A program made the position numbers and the translations under genes. Shown here piece by piece: positions 44,483-52,812 of a stretch of DNA of 64,000 nt. Position 1 is the first letter of the stretch, and each line of letters begins with the position of its first letter. Location of the stretch: assembly GCF_000421185.1 (NCBI RefSeq), contig NZ_ATWJ01000008.1:248001-312000 (forward strand), in the 5' to 3' direction. Under the pieces are notes generated by a model. That model was not told the origin of the DNA. It ran no database searches and saw nothing but the letters and a program-made list of their open reading frames with translations. Origin of the DNA: Ornithinimicrobium pekingense DSM 21552. Lineage in GTDB: Bacteria; Actinomycetota; Actinomycetes; Actinomycetales; Dermatophilaceae.

Positions 44483-44853
44483 TGCACCTGCTGCCCGCCG
44501 ACCAGCTCGAGCCGGTGCGCGCGCACCTGGACCGGCAGGGGTATGCCGTGGCCTCCGTGGTCACGCCCGTCGAGGGCGGCCTCCGCGCCGCCCAGGCGGA
44601 GATCGCGCGGACGCTGCGGCTGCCCGCGGTGGCCGGCACCAACCTCGACGCGATGGCCGACGCGCTGCGCGACCTGCCGCAGATCTGGGGGACCGACCAG
44701 GTGGCCCTGCTGTGGGAGGACGCCGAGCGGCTCGCCGCCGACGACGGCCGGGCCTGGTGGATCCTGGGCGAGATCCTCGACGACGCGGAGGACCTGACGG
44801 TGGTGGCGTTCGGCGAGGCGCGCATGGGCCGGCCCTCGGACCTGCCCTCATGA
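44482..44853 (+). CDS. Barstar family ribonuclease inhibitor
   Basis: A 123-residue protein. The barstar core is seen in AQAEIARTLRLPAVAGTNLDAMADALRDLPQIWGTDQVALLWED and a final strand DLTVVAFGEARMG. Barstar proteins bind and block guanyl-specific RNases, using an acidic helix that fills the RNase active site. The next gene, overlapping by ATGA, encodes just such an RNase, so this is its probable immunity protein, made first in the operon. Confidence 0.85.
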   Translation: MHLLPADQLEPVRAHLDRQGYAVASVVTPVEGGLRAAQAEIARTLRLPAVAGTNLDAMADALRDLPQIWGTDQVALLWEDAERLAADDGRAWWILGEILDDAEDLTVVAFGEARMGRPSDLPS

Positions 44854-45320
44854 GGATGAGCAGGCCCGTGGCGGTCGGGCTCCTGGTGCTCTGCGCGGTC
44901 GTCGTGCTCTGGCTCGTCGCGCAGACGACGGGCGAGGACACCGCGTCCCCCGCGCGCCCCGCGAGCTCCGCGAGCCCCGCCGGCAACGACGGACCGACCG
45001 GCACGGACACCCGCGACTGGGACGACATCGACGCCTGCGCCGACGACGTCCTCCCGCCGGAGCTGGAGGAGGTGGCCGACGACGTCGAGGCGGGCGGGCC
45101 GTTCGAGTTCCCGGGCAAGGACGGGTCGACCTTCGGCAACTACGAGGGCTACCTGCCGGACGAGTCACGCGGCTACTACCGCGAGTACACCGTCGAGACG
45201 CCCGGTCTCGAGCACCGGGGCGCACGCCGGATCGTCACCGGCGGCGGGAGCGGCGACCTGCCCGACGTCTGGTACTTCACCGACGACCACTACGAGAGCT
45301 TCTGCGAGTTCGCCCCGTGA
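44850..45320 (+). CDS. Guanyl-specific ribonuclease (RNase Sa/barnase family), exported
   Basis: A 156-residue protein. N-terminal hydrophobic segment (VAVGLLVLCAVVVLWLVA, about 7-24) acts as a signal peptide or anchor; a Ser/Pro/Thr-rich spacer follows to about 55. The catalytic domain covers about 60-156: FEFPGKDGSTFGNYEGYLP is the substrate loop, and the triad is likely Glu in YYREYTV, Arg in GARRIVTGG and His in DDHYESF, as in RNase Sa. Cysteines near both ends could form the usual disulfide. It overlaps both neighbours by four bases. Confidence 0.82.
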   Translation: MRMSRPVAVGLLVLCAVVVLWLVAQTTGEDTASPARPASSASPAGNDGPTGTDTRDWDDIDACADDVLPPELEEVADDVEAGGPFEFPGKDGSTFGNYEGYLPDESRGYYREYTVETPGLEHRGARRIVTGGGSGDLPDVWYFTDDHYESFCEFAP

Positions 45321-45718
45321 GCACCGTGCTGGACAGGCTGGGGCAGCCGGGTGCGGACTTCCTCGCCGAACGCCACCTGGCGACGCTGTCGACCGTCGGC
45401 CCCGGAGGGCTGGTCCACGTCGTCGCGGTCGGGTTCACCCTCGCCGACGGCGTGGTGCGCGTCATCACCAGCGACGGGAGCCAGAAGGTGCGCAACGTGG
45501 AGCGCGACCCGCGGGCCACCGTCGCGCAGGTCGACGGGCGGCGATGGCTCAGCCTCGCCGGCACGGCGGTCGTCGAGCGCGACCCCGACGCCGTAGCCCG
45601 GGCCGAGGAGCTCTACGCGGTCCGCTACCGCCCGCCCCGCATGAACCCCCGCCGGGTGGTCGTCCGCCTGACGCCGGAGCGTCTCCTGGGCTCTCGGTCG
45701 CTGCTGACCGGGGACTGA
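45317..45718 (+). CDS. PPOX-class F420-dependent oxidoreductase-like protein
   Basis: A 133-residue split-barrel flavin/deazaflavin protein. The pattern FLAERHLATLSTVGPGGLVHVVAVGFTL, then KVRNVERDPRATVAQVDGRRWLSLAGTAVV, is that of the family that binds F420 (or FMN/heme in relatives) as a dimer. The substrate is unknown. The GTG start overlaps the RNase stop (GTGA), placing it last in a purB-barstar-RNase run, a puzzling neighbour. Confidence 0.8.
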   Translation: MSTVLDRLGQPGADFLAERHLATLSTVGPGGLVHVVAVGFTLADGVVRVITSDGSQKVRNVERDPRATVAQVDGRRWLSLAGTAVVERDPDAVARAEELYAVRYRPPRMNPRRVVVRLTPERLLGSRSLLTGD

Positions 45719-45751
45719 CGAGCACCGGCCGGAAGGATCCCGCAGGTGCGA

Positions 45752-45779
45752 GGCAACCTCACAGGCGCTTCCCGGCGTC
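45752..45779 (+). promoter_or_regulatory. Possible ECF-type promoter of the sigma factor gene
   Basis: GGCAACC (45752-45758), 17 bases, then CGTC (45776-45779), eight bases before ATG 45788. An AAC-rich -35 with CGTC at -10 is the usual ECF promoter form, and these genes are often autoregulated; transcription would start almost at the ATG. Confidence 0.35.
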
Positions 45780-45787
45780 CTGGTGAC

Positions 45788-46324
45788 ATGAGACAGGTCG
45801 AGGTCGACGCGGAGTTCGCCGCGTTCGTGCGCGCCCGCCAGCACCGGCTGGTCCGGGCGGCGCGTCTCTTCTGCGGCGACCACCACGCCGCCGAAGATCT
45901 GGTCCAGGACGCGCTGATCAAGCTCGCCTCCCGCTGGGAGTCGGTGCGTGACGGGTCCCCGGACGCCTACGTCCGGCGCATCCTCTACCGCGACGCGGTG
46001 AGCAGGTGGCGCCGGTGGGGTCGGGAGATCCCCCACGCCGGTCAGCACGGGGAGCCGGACGCGCTCCACGGCGAGCCGGTCCCGGCGGCGGTCGACGGCT
46101 GGGTCGAGGGGGCGGGCCTGAGGGCCGCACTCGCCCAGCTGCCGCCACGCCAGCGCGCGGTGATCGTCCTGCGCTACTTCGAGGACCTGTCCGAGGTGGA
46201 CATCGCCGAGGCGCTCGGCTGCTCCACCGGCACGGTCAAGAGCCAGGCCAGCAAGGCCATGAACACCCTGAGAAACCTGATGCCGGCGCCCGTGAGCGCT
46301 GTCCGGGACGGAGACGAGCGATGA
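45788..46324 (+). CDS. RNA polymerase sigma factor, ECF SigE family
   Basis: A 178-residue ECF sigma factor. Region 2 is AAFVRARQHRLVRAARLFCGDHHAAEDLVQDALIKLASRW with AYVRRILYRDAVSRWRRW. Region 4 is LPPRQRAVIVLRYFEDLSEVDIAEALGCSTGTVKSQASKAMNTLR, its last helix binding the -35. This matches the actinobacterial SigE-family type. The next gene overlaps by four bases (ATGA) and encodes a membrane protein that is the likely anti-sigma factor. Confidence 0.9.
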   Translation: MRQVEVDAEFAAFVRARQHRLVRAARLFCGDHHAAEDLVQDALIKLASRWESVRDGSPDAYVRRILYRDAVSRWRRWGREIPHAGQHGEPDALHGEPVPAAVDGWVEGAGLRAALAQLPPRQRAVIVLRYFEDLSEVDIAEALGCSTGTVKSQASKAMNTLRNLMPAPVSAVRDGDER

Positions 46325-47241
46325 ACGACGAGCTGAGGCGGTCGCTGGACCGCGCCGCGGGCGAGGACCCGCAGATCGACCTGACCGAGTCGGCCTGGAC
46401 CGGAGGCCGCGTCGTGCGGCGCCGCCGGCACGCCGCGCAGGCGGTGGGCGGGGTGGCCGCCGCGGCCGTGCTCGCCGGCGCCTTCGCCCTCGGCGGCGGG
46501 GTGCTCTCGGAGCCGAACGCCTACGACGGGCCGGCGCGGCCCACCGTGGACGACACCGCCACCCGCACCGCCGCGACCATCACCACGAGCGAGCCGACCT
46601 CCGAGCGGGCCTCGGAGGAGACGTCAGAGCAGGTGACCACCTGGGAGACGTCGCAGGTGCCGTCGCAGGAACCGCCCGCGGACACCCGGCCCGAGCAGGT
46701 CGCCCCGGTCCCGACGACCACCCCGGTGCAGGAGCCATCCACCCCGTCACCCACGGAGCCCACGCAGGAGCCACCCACGGCCACGCAGACGGTGCCGGCC
46801 GGCCCCGGTGGCGACGGGGTCCTGGCCCTCACCGCGGACAGCGTCGACGGCCTGCCCCTGGACGGTCCCGCCGCCGACCTCGTCGACGCGCTCACCGCCG
46901 AGCTGGGCGAGCCGTCCTTCACGATGCCGGGGGCCGTCGTGGACTGCAGCGGTGCCACGAACGCCGACCTCTACGCGTGGGATGTCCTGCAGCTCACGGC
47001 GCGCGACGTCGGGCTGACCTGGACCGTGCACGCCGGGGACCGCCCCGCGTCGCTGGACCTGCCGGGCTCGCTCAAGCTCGGGATGACCGAGCAGGCCCTC
47101 CGCGCCGCGGAGACGGTGGTCGCCGAGCCCACGAGCGGCGGCGGATGGCCCGTCCTGGTGCTGCAGAGCGGCGTGGCGGTCGACCTGGGCGAGGGGGACG
47201 TCGTGGTCGCCGTGTCCAGCACGTGGACGCCACCCTGCTGA
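46321..47241 (+). CDS. Single-pass membrane protein, probable anti-sigma factor
   Basis: A 306-residue protein. Cytoplasmic N-terminus of about 40 residues (LRRSLDRAAGEDPQIDL), one membrane helix (AVGGVAAAAVLAGAFALGGGV, about 41-61), then a long Thr/Glu/Pro/Ser-rich outside stretch (about 80-165) and a compact C-terminal domain. Position after and overlap with the ECF sigma gene is the main evidence for an anti-sigma role. No zinc-binding HxxxCxxC motif is present, so it is not a ZAS-type protein. Confidence 0.65.
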   Translation: MNDELRRSLDRAAGEDPQIDLTESAWTGGRVVRRRRHAAQAVGGVAAAAVLAGAFALGGGVLSEPNAYDGPARPTVDDTATRTAATITTSEPTSERASEETSEQVTTWETSQVPSQEPPADTRPEQVAPVPTTTPVQEPSTPSPTEPTQEPPTATQTVPAGPGGDGVLALTADSVDGLPLDGPAADLVDALTAELGEPSFTMPGAVVDCSGATNADLYAWDVLQLTARDVGLTWTVHAGDRPASLDLPGSLKLGMTEQALRAAETVVAEPTSGGGWPVLVLQSGVAVDLGEGDVVVAVSSTWTPPC

Positions 47242-47252
47242 GTCCTGCTGGA

Positions 47253-47269
47253 ATACCCTCTAGGGGTAT
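47253..47269. promoter_or_regulatory. CsoR operator of the copper operon
   Basis: ATACCCTCTAGGGGTAT, a near-perfect palindrome of the ATACCC-N5-GGGTAT type bound by CsoR repressors. It overlaps the -10 TATGCT, so copper-free CsoR should block transcription. Confidence 0.85.
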
Positions 47270-47272
47270 GCT
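47267..47272 (+). promoter_or_regulatory. -10 element TATGCT for csoR (leaderless)
   Basis: TATGCT, six bases, ATG 47279; overlaps the right arm of the CsoR operator. Confidence 0.55.
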
Positions 47273-47278
47273 GTTGGC

Positions 47279-47566
47279 ATGGCTGTGAACGGTTACACCG
47301 GGTCCAAGGACGCCTACCTCAAGCGGCTGAGCCGCATCGAGGGACAGGTGCGCGGCATCGCGCGTATGGTCGACGAGGACACCTACTGCATCGACATCCT
47401 CACCCAGGTGAGCGCTGTCACCAAGGCCCTGCAGGCGGTGAGCCTCGGCCTGCTCGAGGACCACATCAGCCACTGCGTCGTCGAGGCGGCGGCCGAGTCG
47501 GAGGAGGCCAAGGACGCCAAGGTCCGTGAGGCCGCCGACGCGATCGCCCGCCTGGTGCGCAGCTGA
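47279..47566 (+). CDS. csoR: Copper-sensing repressor CsoR
   Basis: A 95-residue all-helical repressor. The copper ligands Cys (TYCIDIL), His and Cys (HISHCV) give the C-H-C set of true copper sensors, and LKRLSRIEGQVRGIARMV is the DNA-contact helix. Cu(I) binding releases it from the operator that lies just upstream. It leads an operon with copZ and copA. Confidence 0.92.
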   Translation: MAVNGYTGSKDAYLKRLSRIEGQVRGIARMVDEDTYCIDILTQVSAVTKALQAVSLGLLEDHISHCVVEAAAESEEAKDAKVREAADAIARLVRS

Positions 47567-47609
47567 CCGGCCGCGCCCAGCGGCACACCCCCATCACAAG
47601 GAGCACCCC

Positions 47610-47861
47610 ATGACCGACACCAACGCCGACACCCCGGTCCAGAACCAGACCACCAAGATCGTCGTGAGCGGCATGACCTGCGGCCACTGCGTCTCCTCGG
47701 TCACCGAGGAGCTCAAGGAGGTCGAGGGCGTGCTCGAGGTCCGCGTCGAGGACCTCGTCAAGGGTGGCGACACGGACGTCTTCGTCGAGTCCGACGGCCC
47801 GCTCGACCTCGAGGCGGCCCGTGCGGCCGTCGCGGAGGCCGGCTACACCGCCTCCGTCTGA
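47610..47861 (+). CDS. copZ: Copper chaperone CopZ (heavy-metal-associated domain)
   Basis: An 83-residue ferredoxin-like metallochaperone with the metal site GMTCGHC near 22-28 and the typical closing EAGYTASV. The acidic N-terminus of about 15 residues is an extension. It should carry Cu(I) in the cytosol to CopA. AAGGAG lies seven bases before ATG 47610. Confidence 0.92.
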   Translation: MTDTNADTPVQNQTTKIVVSGMTCGHCVSSVTEELKEVEGVLEVRVEDLVKGGDTDVFVESDGPLDLEAARAAVAEAGYTASV

Positions 47862-47997
47862 CCAGCACAGCACAGCCTGACCCACGATGGGCGGCCGGGC
47901 GCGCACACCGCGTCCCCGGTCGCCCGCAGGGGGGTCACCCCACGTCCCCGGTCGGGGCGAGAACGTACGCACGACGTCGTCGGTCGAAGGAAGAAGC

Positions 47998-50223
47998 ATG
48001 AGCACCAGCACCCGTCCCAGCACCCCGGTCCCCGCCGCCGACGCCCAGCAGCACGTCGACCTGGCCATCACCGGGATGACGTGCGCGTCCTGCTCGGCAC
48101 GCATCGAGCGCAAGCTCAACAAGCTCGACGGCGTCGAGGCCAGCGTCAACCTGGCGACCGAGAAGGCCCGGGTGAGCTTCCCCTCCGCGCTGAGCGTGGC
48201 CGACATCGTGGCCACCGTCGAGAAGACCGGCTACGGCGCCACGCCCCTGGAGGACGACCGCGGCGGTCGCGCCCCGGCGATGACGCACGACGTGGTCAGC
48301 AAGGACTCCCTGCGGCTGCGGATGGTCGTCGCCAGCGTGCTCGGCGCCGTCGTCGCCGTGCTGCACATGGTGCCGCCCGTCGCGGACGCCCTCGGCACGA
48401 CCGGTCACTGGCTGCAGCTCGTGCTGACCCTGCCCGTCTACCTGTGGGCGGCCTTCCCCTTCCACCGTGCCGCGGCGATCAACGCCCGGCACCTGTCCTC
48501 GACGATGGACACCCTCGTCTCGGTCGGCACGACCGCCGCGATGGGCTGGTCGGTCGTGGCGCTGCTCACCGGCTTCAGCCACGACATGTACTTCGAGGTC
48601 GTCGCGGTCGTCACCGCCTTCCTCCTCATCGGCCGCTACATCGAGGCCCGCGCCAAGGCGCAGGGACGCTCAGCCCTGACCTCCCTGCTCGAGCTCGGAG
48701 CCAAGGAGGTCGCGATCCTGCGCCAGGAGGTCGGCTCCGGCGCCTGGACCGAGGTGCGCGCCCCCATCGAGGAGCTCGGCGCGGGTATGCGGTTCGTCGT
48801 GCGCCCGGGCGAGAAGGTCGCCACCGACGGCCGGGTCGTCGACGGCAGCAGCACGATCGACGCCAGCATGGTCACCGGCGAGTCGATGCCGGTCGAGGTC
48901 TCGGTCGGTGACGACGTCACCGGTGCCACGGTCAACGGTCACGGCCGGCTGGTCGTCGAGGCCACCCGCGTGGGCAGCGAGACCACCCTGGCCCGCATCA
49001 CCCAGCTCGTCGAGCAGGCCCAGACCGGCAAGGCGCCCGTGCAGCGCCTCGCCGACCGGATCTCGGCCGTCTTCGTGCCGGCCGTGCTCGTCATCGCCCT
49101 GGTGACGTTCGTGCTCTGGCTGCTGACCGGCCACTCCCTGGCCGAGGCGCTCGCCCCGGCGGTCGCGGTGCTGATCATCGCCTGCCCGTGCGCCCTGGGC
49201 CTGGCCACGCCGACCGCCCTGCTGACCGGCACCGGCCGCGGCGCCGAGCTCGGCATCCTCATCAAGGGCCCGCAGATCCTGGAGTCCACCCGCCGGGTCG
49301 ACACCGTCGTGCTCGACAAGACCGGCACGCTGACCACCGGTGAGCCGGTCCTGACCGACGTGGTCACCGCGGGTGCCCTGGCGCCGGACGCCGCCCTCAA
49401 GGCGGCCGCGAGCGTCGAGACCGGCAGCGAGCACCCCGTCGCCCGCGCCGTCGTCGAGGGCGCCCGGCAGCGTGGGATCGAGCCCAGCCCGATCACCGGC
49501 TTCTCGAACCTGCCCGGTCGGGGCGCGCGCGCGAGCATCAAGGACGTCGAGGTCACGGTCGGCAAGCCCGACCTCTTCGACGCGGTGCCCGAGGAGCTGC
49601 AGGCCGCCGTCGACGCCGGCACCGGCACGACGGTCCTCGTCGGCTGGGCCGGCACCGCCCGTGCCGCGATCACGGTCGCCGACACCGCCCGCAGCTCGAG
49701 CGCCTCCGCCGTCGCGCGCCTGCGCGAGCTCGGCCTCACCCCATACCTGCTGACCGGGGACAACGAGCACACCGCCCGGGCCGTTGCGCGCGAGGTCGGC
49801 ATCGACGAGGCCAACGTCGACGCCGGCGTGCTGCCGCAGGACAAGTTCGCCCACGTCTCGGCGCTGCAGGAGCAGGGCCGGGTGGTCGCGATGGTCGGCG
49901 ACGGCGTCAACGACGCCGCGGCGCTGGCCCAGGCCGACCTCGGGATGGCGATGGGCTCGGGCACCGACGTCGCGGCCGAGTCGGCGGACATCGTGCTCAT
50001 GCGCTCCGACGTCGACACCGTGGCCGACGCCATCGGGCTGTCCCGCAGGACGCTGCGCGTCATCAAGGAGAACCTCGTCTGGGCCTTCGGCTACAACACC
50101 CTGGCGATCCCGCTGGCCGCGTTCGGGATGCTCACCCCGCTGATCGCCGGTGGCGCGATGGCGCTGTCGTCGGTGCTGGTGGTCCTCAACAGCCTGCGCC
50201 TGAAGGGTTACGGCCGCCGCTGA
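47998..50223 (+). CDS. copA: Copper-exporting P1B-type ATPase
   Basis: A 741-residue ATPase. One N-terminal metal-binding domain (GMTCASC near 26), eight membrane helices with the ion motif [13 protein letters not shown], the actuator loop VTGESMP, phosphorylation site [10 protein letters not shown], the nucleotide-site SEHPVARA and hinge [21 protein letters not shown] plus MTCASC indicates Cu(I) export. AGGAAGAA precedes ATG 47998. The 136-base gap after copZ holds a 12-base direct repeat (47911 and 47943) of unknown meaning. Confidence 0.95.
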   Translation: MSTSTRPSTPVPAADAQQHVDLAITGMTCASCSARIERKLNKLDGVEASVNLATEKARVSFPSALSVADIVATVEKTGYGATPLEDDRGGRAPAMTHDVVSKDSLRLRMVVASVLGAVVAVLHMVPPVADALGTTGHWLQLVLTLPVYLWAAFPFHRAAAINARHLSSTMDTLVSVGTTAAMGWSVVALLTGFSHDMYFEVVAVVTAFLLIGRYIEARAKAQGRSALTSLLELGAKEVAILRQEVGSGAWTEVRAPIEELGAGMRFVVRPGEKVATDGRVVDGSSTIDASMVTGESMPVEVSVGDDVTGATVNGHGRLVVEATRVGSETTLARITQLVEQAQTGKAPVQRLADRISAVFVPAVLVIALVTFVLWLLTGHSLAEALAPAVAVLIIACPCALGLATPTALLTGTGRGAELGILIKGPQILESTRRVDTVVLDKTGTLTTGEPVLTDVVTAGALAPDAALKAAASVETGSEHPVARAVVEGARQRGIEPSPITGFSNLPGRGARASIKDVEVTVGKPDLFDAVPEELQAAVDAGTGTTVLVGWAGTARAAITVADTARSSSASAVARLRELGLTPYLLTGDNEHTARAVAREVGIDEANVDAGVLPQDKFAHVSALQEQGRVVAMVGDGVNDAAALAQADLGMAMGSGTDVAAESADIVLMRSDVDTVADAIGLSRRTLRVIKENLVWAFGYNTLAIPLAAFGMLTPLIAGGAMALSSVLVVLNSLRLKGYGRR

Positions 50224-50289
50224 CCGGGCCCACGGCCACACCTGCAGGGGGGTGTCAAGGACGTCCGGCCGGTGTGTCACGATGACCGC

Positions 50290-50934
50290 ATGCGCATCGA
50301 CCACGTCAGCTACGCCGCCGGCCCGGACGGACTGCAGGCGACGGCCGCACGGCTCGGGGAGCAGCTCGGGGTCTCACCCTTCGACGGCGGGGTCCACCCC
50401 CGCTTCGGCACCCGCAACGTCGTCCTCCCGCTCGCCGACGACCGCTACCTGGAGGTCGTGGAGGCCCTGGACCACCCGGCCTCGGACAAGGCGCCCTTCG
50501 GCCAGGCCGTCAAGGCCCGCTCCGGACGCGGCGGCGGCTGGATGGCCTGGGTCGTGGCCGTCGACGACCTCGCGCCCGTCGAGGAGCGTCTCGGCCGCGG
50601 CGCCGTCGAGGGTCACCGGCACACGCCCGAGGGCGTGGAGCTGCAGTGGCTGCAGATCGGCGTCAAGAACGTCATCGACCACGGCAACCTGCCCTTCTTC
50701 GTCAAGTGGGTCTCCGCCCCCGAGGTGCACCCCTCGCACCTGAGCGAGAGCAGCACCCGGCTGAGCGGTCTGACGATCGGCGGCGAGCCGACGGTCGTCC
50801 GGGCCTGGCTGGGCCTGGGACACCTGCAGGAGCGCACCTTCGAGACCTCCGTCGAGTTCGGCTTCGTCGAGGACGACGAGCCGTGCCTGTTCGACGTCAC
50901 CTTCGAGACCGCCAACGGCGTCGTCACCATCTGA
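50290..50934 (+). CDS. VOC/glyoxalase-like family protein
   Basis: A 214-residue protein of the larger glyoxalase-like group: MRIDHVSYAAGPDGLQATAARLGEQLG, FGTRNVVLPLADDRYLEVVEAL and a second half ending in LFDVTFETANGVVTI. No specific reaction can be named. The start ATG 50290 has CACGAT six bases upstream; a GTG at 50272 would add six residues. It converges with the methyltransferase gene, with a strong hairpin between. Confidence 0.75.
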   Translation: MRIDHVSYAAGPDGLQATAARLGEQLGVSPFDGGVHPRFGTRNVVLPLADDRYLEVVEALDHPASDKAPFGQAVKARSGRGGGWMAWVVAVDDLAPVEERLGRGAVEGHRHTPEGVELQWLQIGVKNVIDHGNLPFFVKWVSAPEVHPSHLSESSTRLSGLTIGGEPTVVRAWLGLGHLQERTFETSVEFGFVEDDEPCLFDVTFETANGVVTI

Positions 50935-50945
50935 CGAAGGTCGCG

Positions 50946-50966
50946 GTCAGCGCCCGCGGCGCTGAC
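50946..50966. terminator. Strong hairpin between converging genes
   Basis: GTCAGCGCC-CGC-GGCGCTGAC, perfect nine-base stem and three-base loop. It starts 12 bases past the VOC gene and includes the stop codon of the minus-strand methyltransferase gene (50947-50949). Confidence 0.7.
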
Positions 50967-51759
50967 GGACCGCCTCGTAGAGGATGATCGCGGCCGAGGT
51001 CGCGACGTTGAGGGAGTCGGCGCGCCCGACCATGGGGATCCGCACGCGCCGGTCGGCAGCGCTGATCACCTCCGGCGTCAGCCCGGTCTTCTCCGCGCCG
51101 ACCGCGACGGCGACGGCCCCGGTCCAGTCGACGTCAGTGTGCTCGGTGTCGGTGTCGGGCGTCGCCGCCACGAGGGGTATGCCGCGCCCGGCGAGCCAGG
51201 CCTGCACCGCCTGCGTCGTGTCGGAGGCCACCTGCACCGAGAAGACCGTGCCCTTGGACGCGCGCACCGTGTTGGGGTTGCCCCAGTCGGTCACCGGGTC
51301 GGCCGCGACCACCGCGTCGACACCGGCCGCGTCGGCGGTGCGCAGCATCGCGCCGAGGTTGCCGGGCTTCTCCACCCCCTGGCAGACGAGCAGCAGCGCG
51401 TCGTCGGGCACGTCCAGGTCGGCGCAGCGGCGCTCGACCGTGTCGACGACGGCCAGGAAGCCGTCCGGGCCCTCCCGATAGGCCGCCTTCTCGAACGCCG
51501 CCCGGGACAGCTGCACCAGCTCGGTCCCGAGCCGACCGACGCGGTCCACCAGCCCTGAGGCCCGCGCGGTCGCGCCCATCAGCTCCGGGCAGAAGTAGAG
51601 CTCGCGGGGGACCACGCCGGAGTCCAGGGAGAGCTCGAGCTCCTCGAGGCCCTCGACCAGCGTGCGTCCCTGCTCCTCGCGCACCCGCCGCCGACGCAGG
51701 GTCCCCAGCGCCTTGACCCTGGGGTTGGCCGGGGAGGTGATCAGCGTCGGCTCGGGCAC
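50947..51759 (-). CDS. SpoU/TrmH-family RNA methyltransferase
   Basis: A 270-residue SPOUT-class enzyme that methylates ribose 2'-OH of rRNA or tRNA using AdoMet. The N-terminal substrate-binding region (ITSPANPRVKALGTLRRRRVREEQGRTLVEG) and the knotted C-terminal motifs (GNLGAMLRTADAAGVDAVV, GAEKTGLTPEVI, VRIPMVGRADSLNVATSAAIILYE) are typical of the RlmB/TsnR group. The GTG start at 51759 has GAGACT seven bases upstream. Which RNA it modifies is not evident. Confidence 0.88.
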   Translation of the reverse strand: MPEPTLITSPANPRVKALGTLRRRRVREEQGRTLVEGLEELELSLDSGVVPRELYFCPELMGATARASGLVDRVGRLGTELVQLSRAAFEKAAYREGPDGFLAVVDTVERRCADLDVPDDALLLVCQGVEKPGNLGAMLRTADAAGVDAVVAADPVTDWGNPNTVRASKGTVFSVQVASDTTQAVQAWLAGRGIPLVAATPDTDTEHTDVDWTGAVAVAVGAEKTGLTPEVISAADRRVRIPMVGRADSLNVATSAAIILYEAVRQRRGR

Positions 51760-51896
51760 GCGGCCCAGTCTCTCAGGTCCGAAGGTGCGTCCGCGGGTCC
51801 GCGACACGGCCGGGCAGGTCGACCCTCAGCACGCACGTGCACCCCGCAGGTCGGCGGGCCCGGGCGTGTCCCGGCACACGGCACGGCGTCTCCGGC

Positions 51897-52757
51897 TCAG
51901 GCGAGCTCGGCCAGCACCTGCTCCAGCGCGTCGACCAGGCCGTCCTCCTCCACCGTCCCGGTCATCCGGTCGGCGGCCTCGACGACCTCGGCGGGTGCCT
52001 GGCCCATGGCGTAGCTGCACGCCGCCCAGGTCAGCATCTCGATGTCGTTGCGCTGGTCGCCGACGGCGACCGTGCGGTAGGGCTCGACGTCGAGCCGGCG
52101 CCGCACCTGCTCCAGGGCGGAGGCCTTGCTGACCCCCTCCGGCGCCAGGTCGAGCCAGGCGCTCCAGCCGACGGCGTAGCTCACGCCGTGCAGGCCCATC
52201 CGCTCCACGAGCGCGCTGAACTCCTCCGGGGTGGAGCTGGGGTCACGGATGGTGACGCGGGTGACGGGGTCGGCCAGCAGCTCCTCCATCGGCACCACGG
52301 TCTCCTCGCCCCACAGCTCGCCGTCGGGGAAGGGGGTGCTGACCTTGAACCCGACCCCGATCTCCTCCACCGCCACGAGCGCCTCGGGCAGCTCGCGGTG
52401 GATCAGCGAGACGGCCGGTGCCGGGTCGAAGGTGACGACGTCGACCAGGCCGAACCCGCCGTCGGCGGTCGGGTCGACCTCGACGGTCACCGCGCCGTTG
52501 GAGCACACCACCGGCCGGCCGGGGGTCATCAGGTCGAACTGCTCCAGCACCGGCAGCGTCGCGACGGTCGAGCGCCCGGTGGCGACGACCACGGTGACGT
52601 GCGGCAGGGCCTCGAGCTGGCGGACGACCTCCAGGACGCGCGGCGAGACCGACCCGTCGTGCAGCAGCAGGGTCCCGTCCACGTCGAGGGCGACGAGGAG
52701 GGGGGTGTCGCGCACGGGGTGCCTGGTCTCCGGGGAGGTCGTCTGGACGCTGCTCAC
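51897..52757 (-). CDS. HAD-IIB family hydrolase (Cof-type phosphatase)
   Basis: A 286-residue haloacid-dehalogenase-like phosphatase. Motif I is ALDVDGTLL, motif II VVVATGRS, the conserved Lys is in EGVSKASAL, and motif IV is VAVGDQRNDIEML. The cap domain of the Cof type lies between. Such enzymes dephosphorylate sugar phosphates or cofactors; the substrate is unknown. The GTG start at 52757 lies six bases after TAGGCT. Confidence 0.88.
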   Translation of the reverse strand: MSSVQTTSPETRHPVRDTPLLVALDVDGTLLLHDGSVSPRVLEVVRQLEALPHVTVVVATGRSTVATLPVLEQFDLMTPGRPVVCSNGAVTVEVDPTADGGFGLVDVVTFDPAPAVSLIHRELPEALVAVEEIGVGFKVSTPFPDGELWGEETVVPMEELLADPVTRVTIRDPSSTPEEFSALVERMGLHGVSYAVGWSAWLDLAPEGVSKASALEQVRRRLDVEPYRTVAVGDQRNDIEMLTWAACSYAMGQAPAEVVEAADRMTGTVEEDGLVDALEQVLAELA

Positions 52758-52763
52758 ACCGGG

Positions 52764-52769
52764 AGCCTA
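52764..52769 (-). promoter_or_regulatory. -10 element TAGGCT for the HAD gene (leaderless)
   Basis: On the minus strand TAGGCT is six bases before GTG 52757. Confidence 0.45.
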
Positions 52770-52812
52770 GCCGCCACCAGGGCGAACGGCGCGGCGACGT
52801 CCGGGCCCGGCC

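Noticed and set aside
44482-45320. Considered as a contact-dependent toxin system
   Set aside because: No large secretion or polymorphic-toxin domains; a simple exported RNase with its inhibitor fits better.
47911-47954. 12-base direct repeat CGTCCCCGGTCG (47911 and 47943) between copZ and copA
   Set aside because: Short, GC-rich and partly self-complementary; could be chance or part of an attenuator. Not enough to call a CRISPR or regulatory array.
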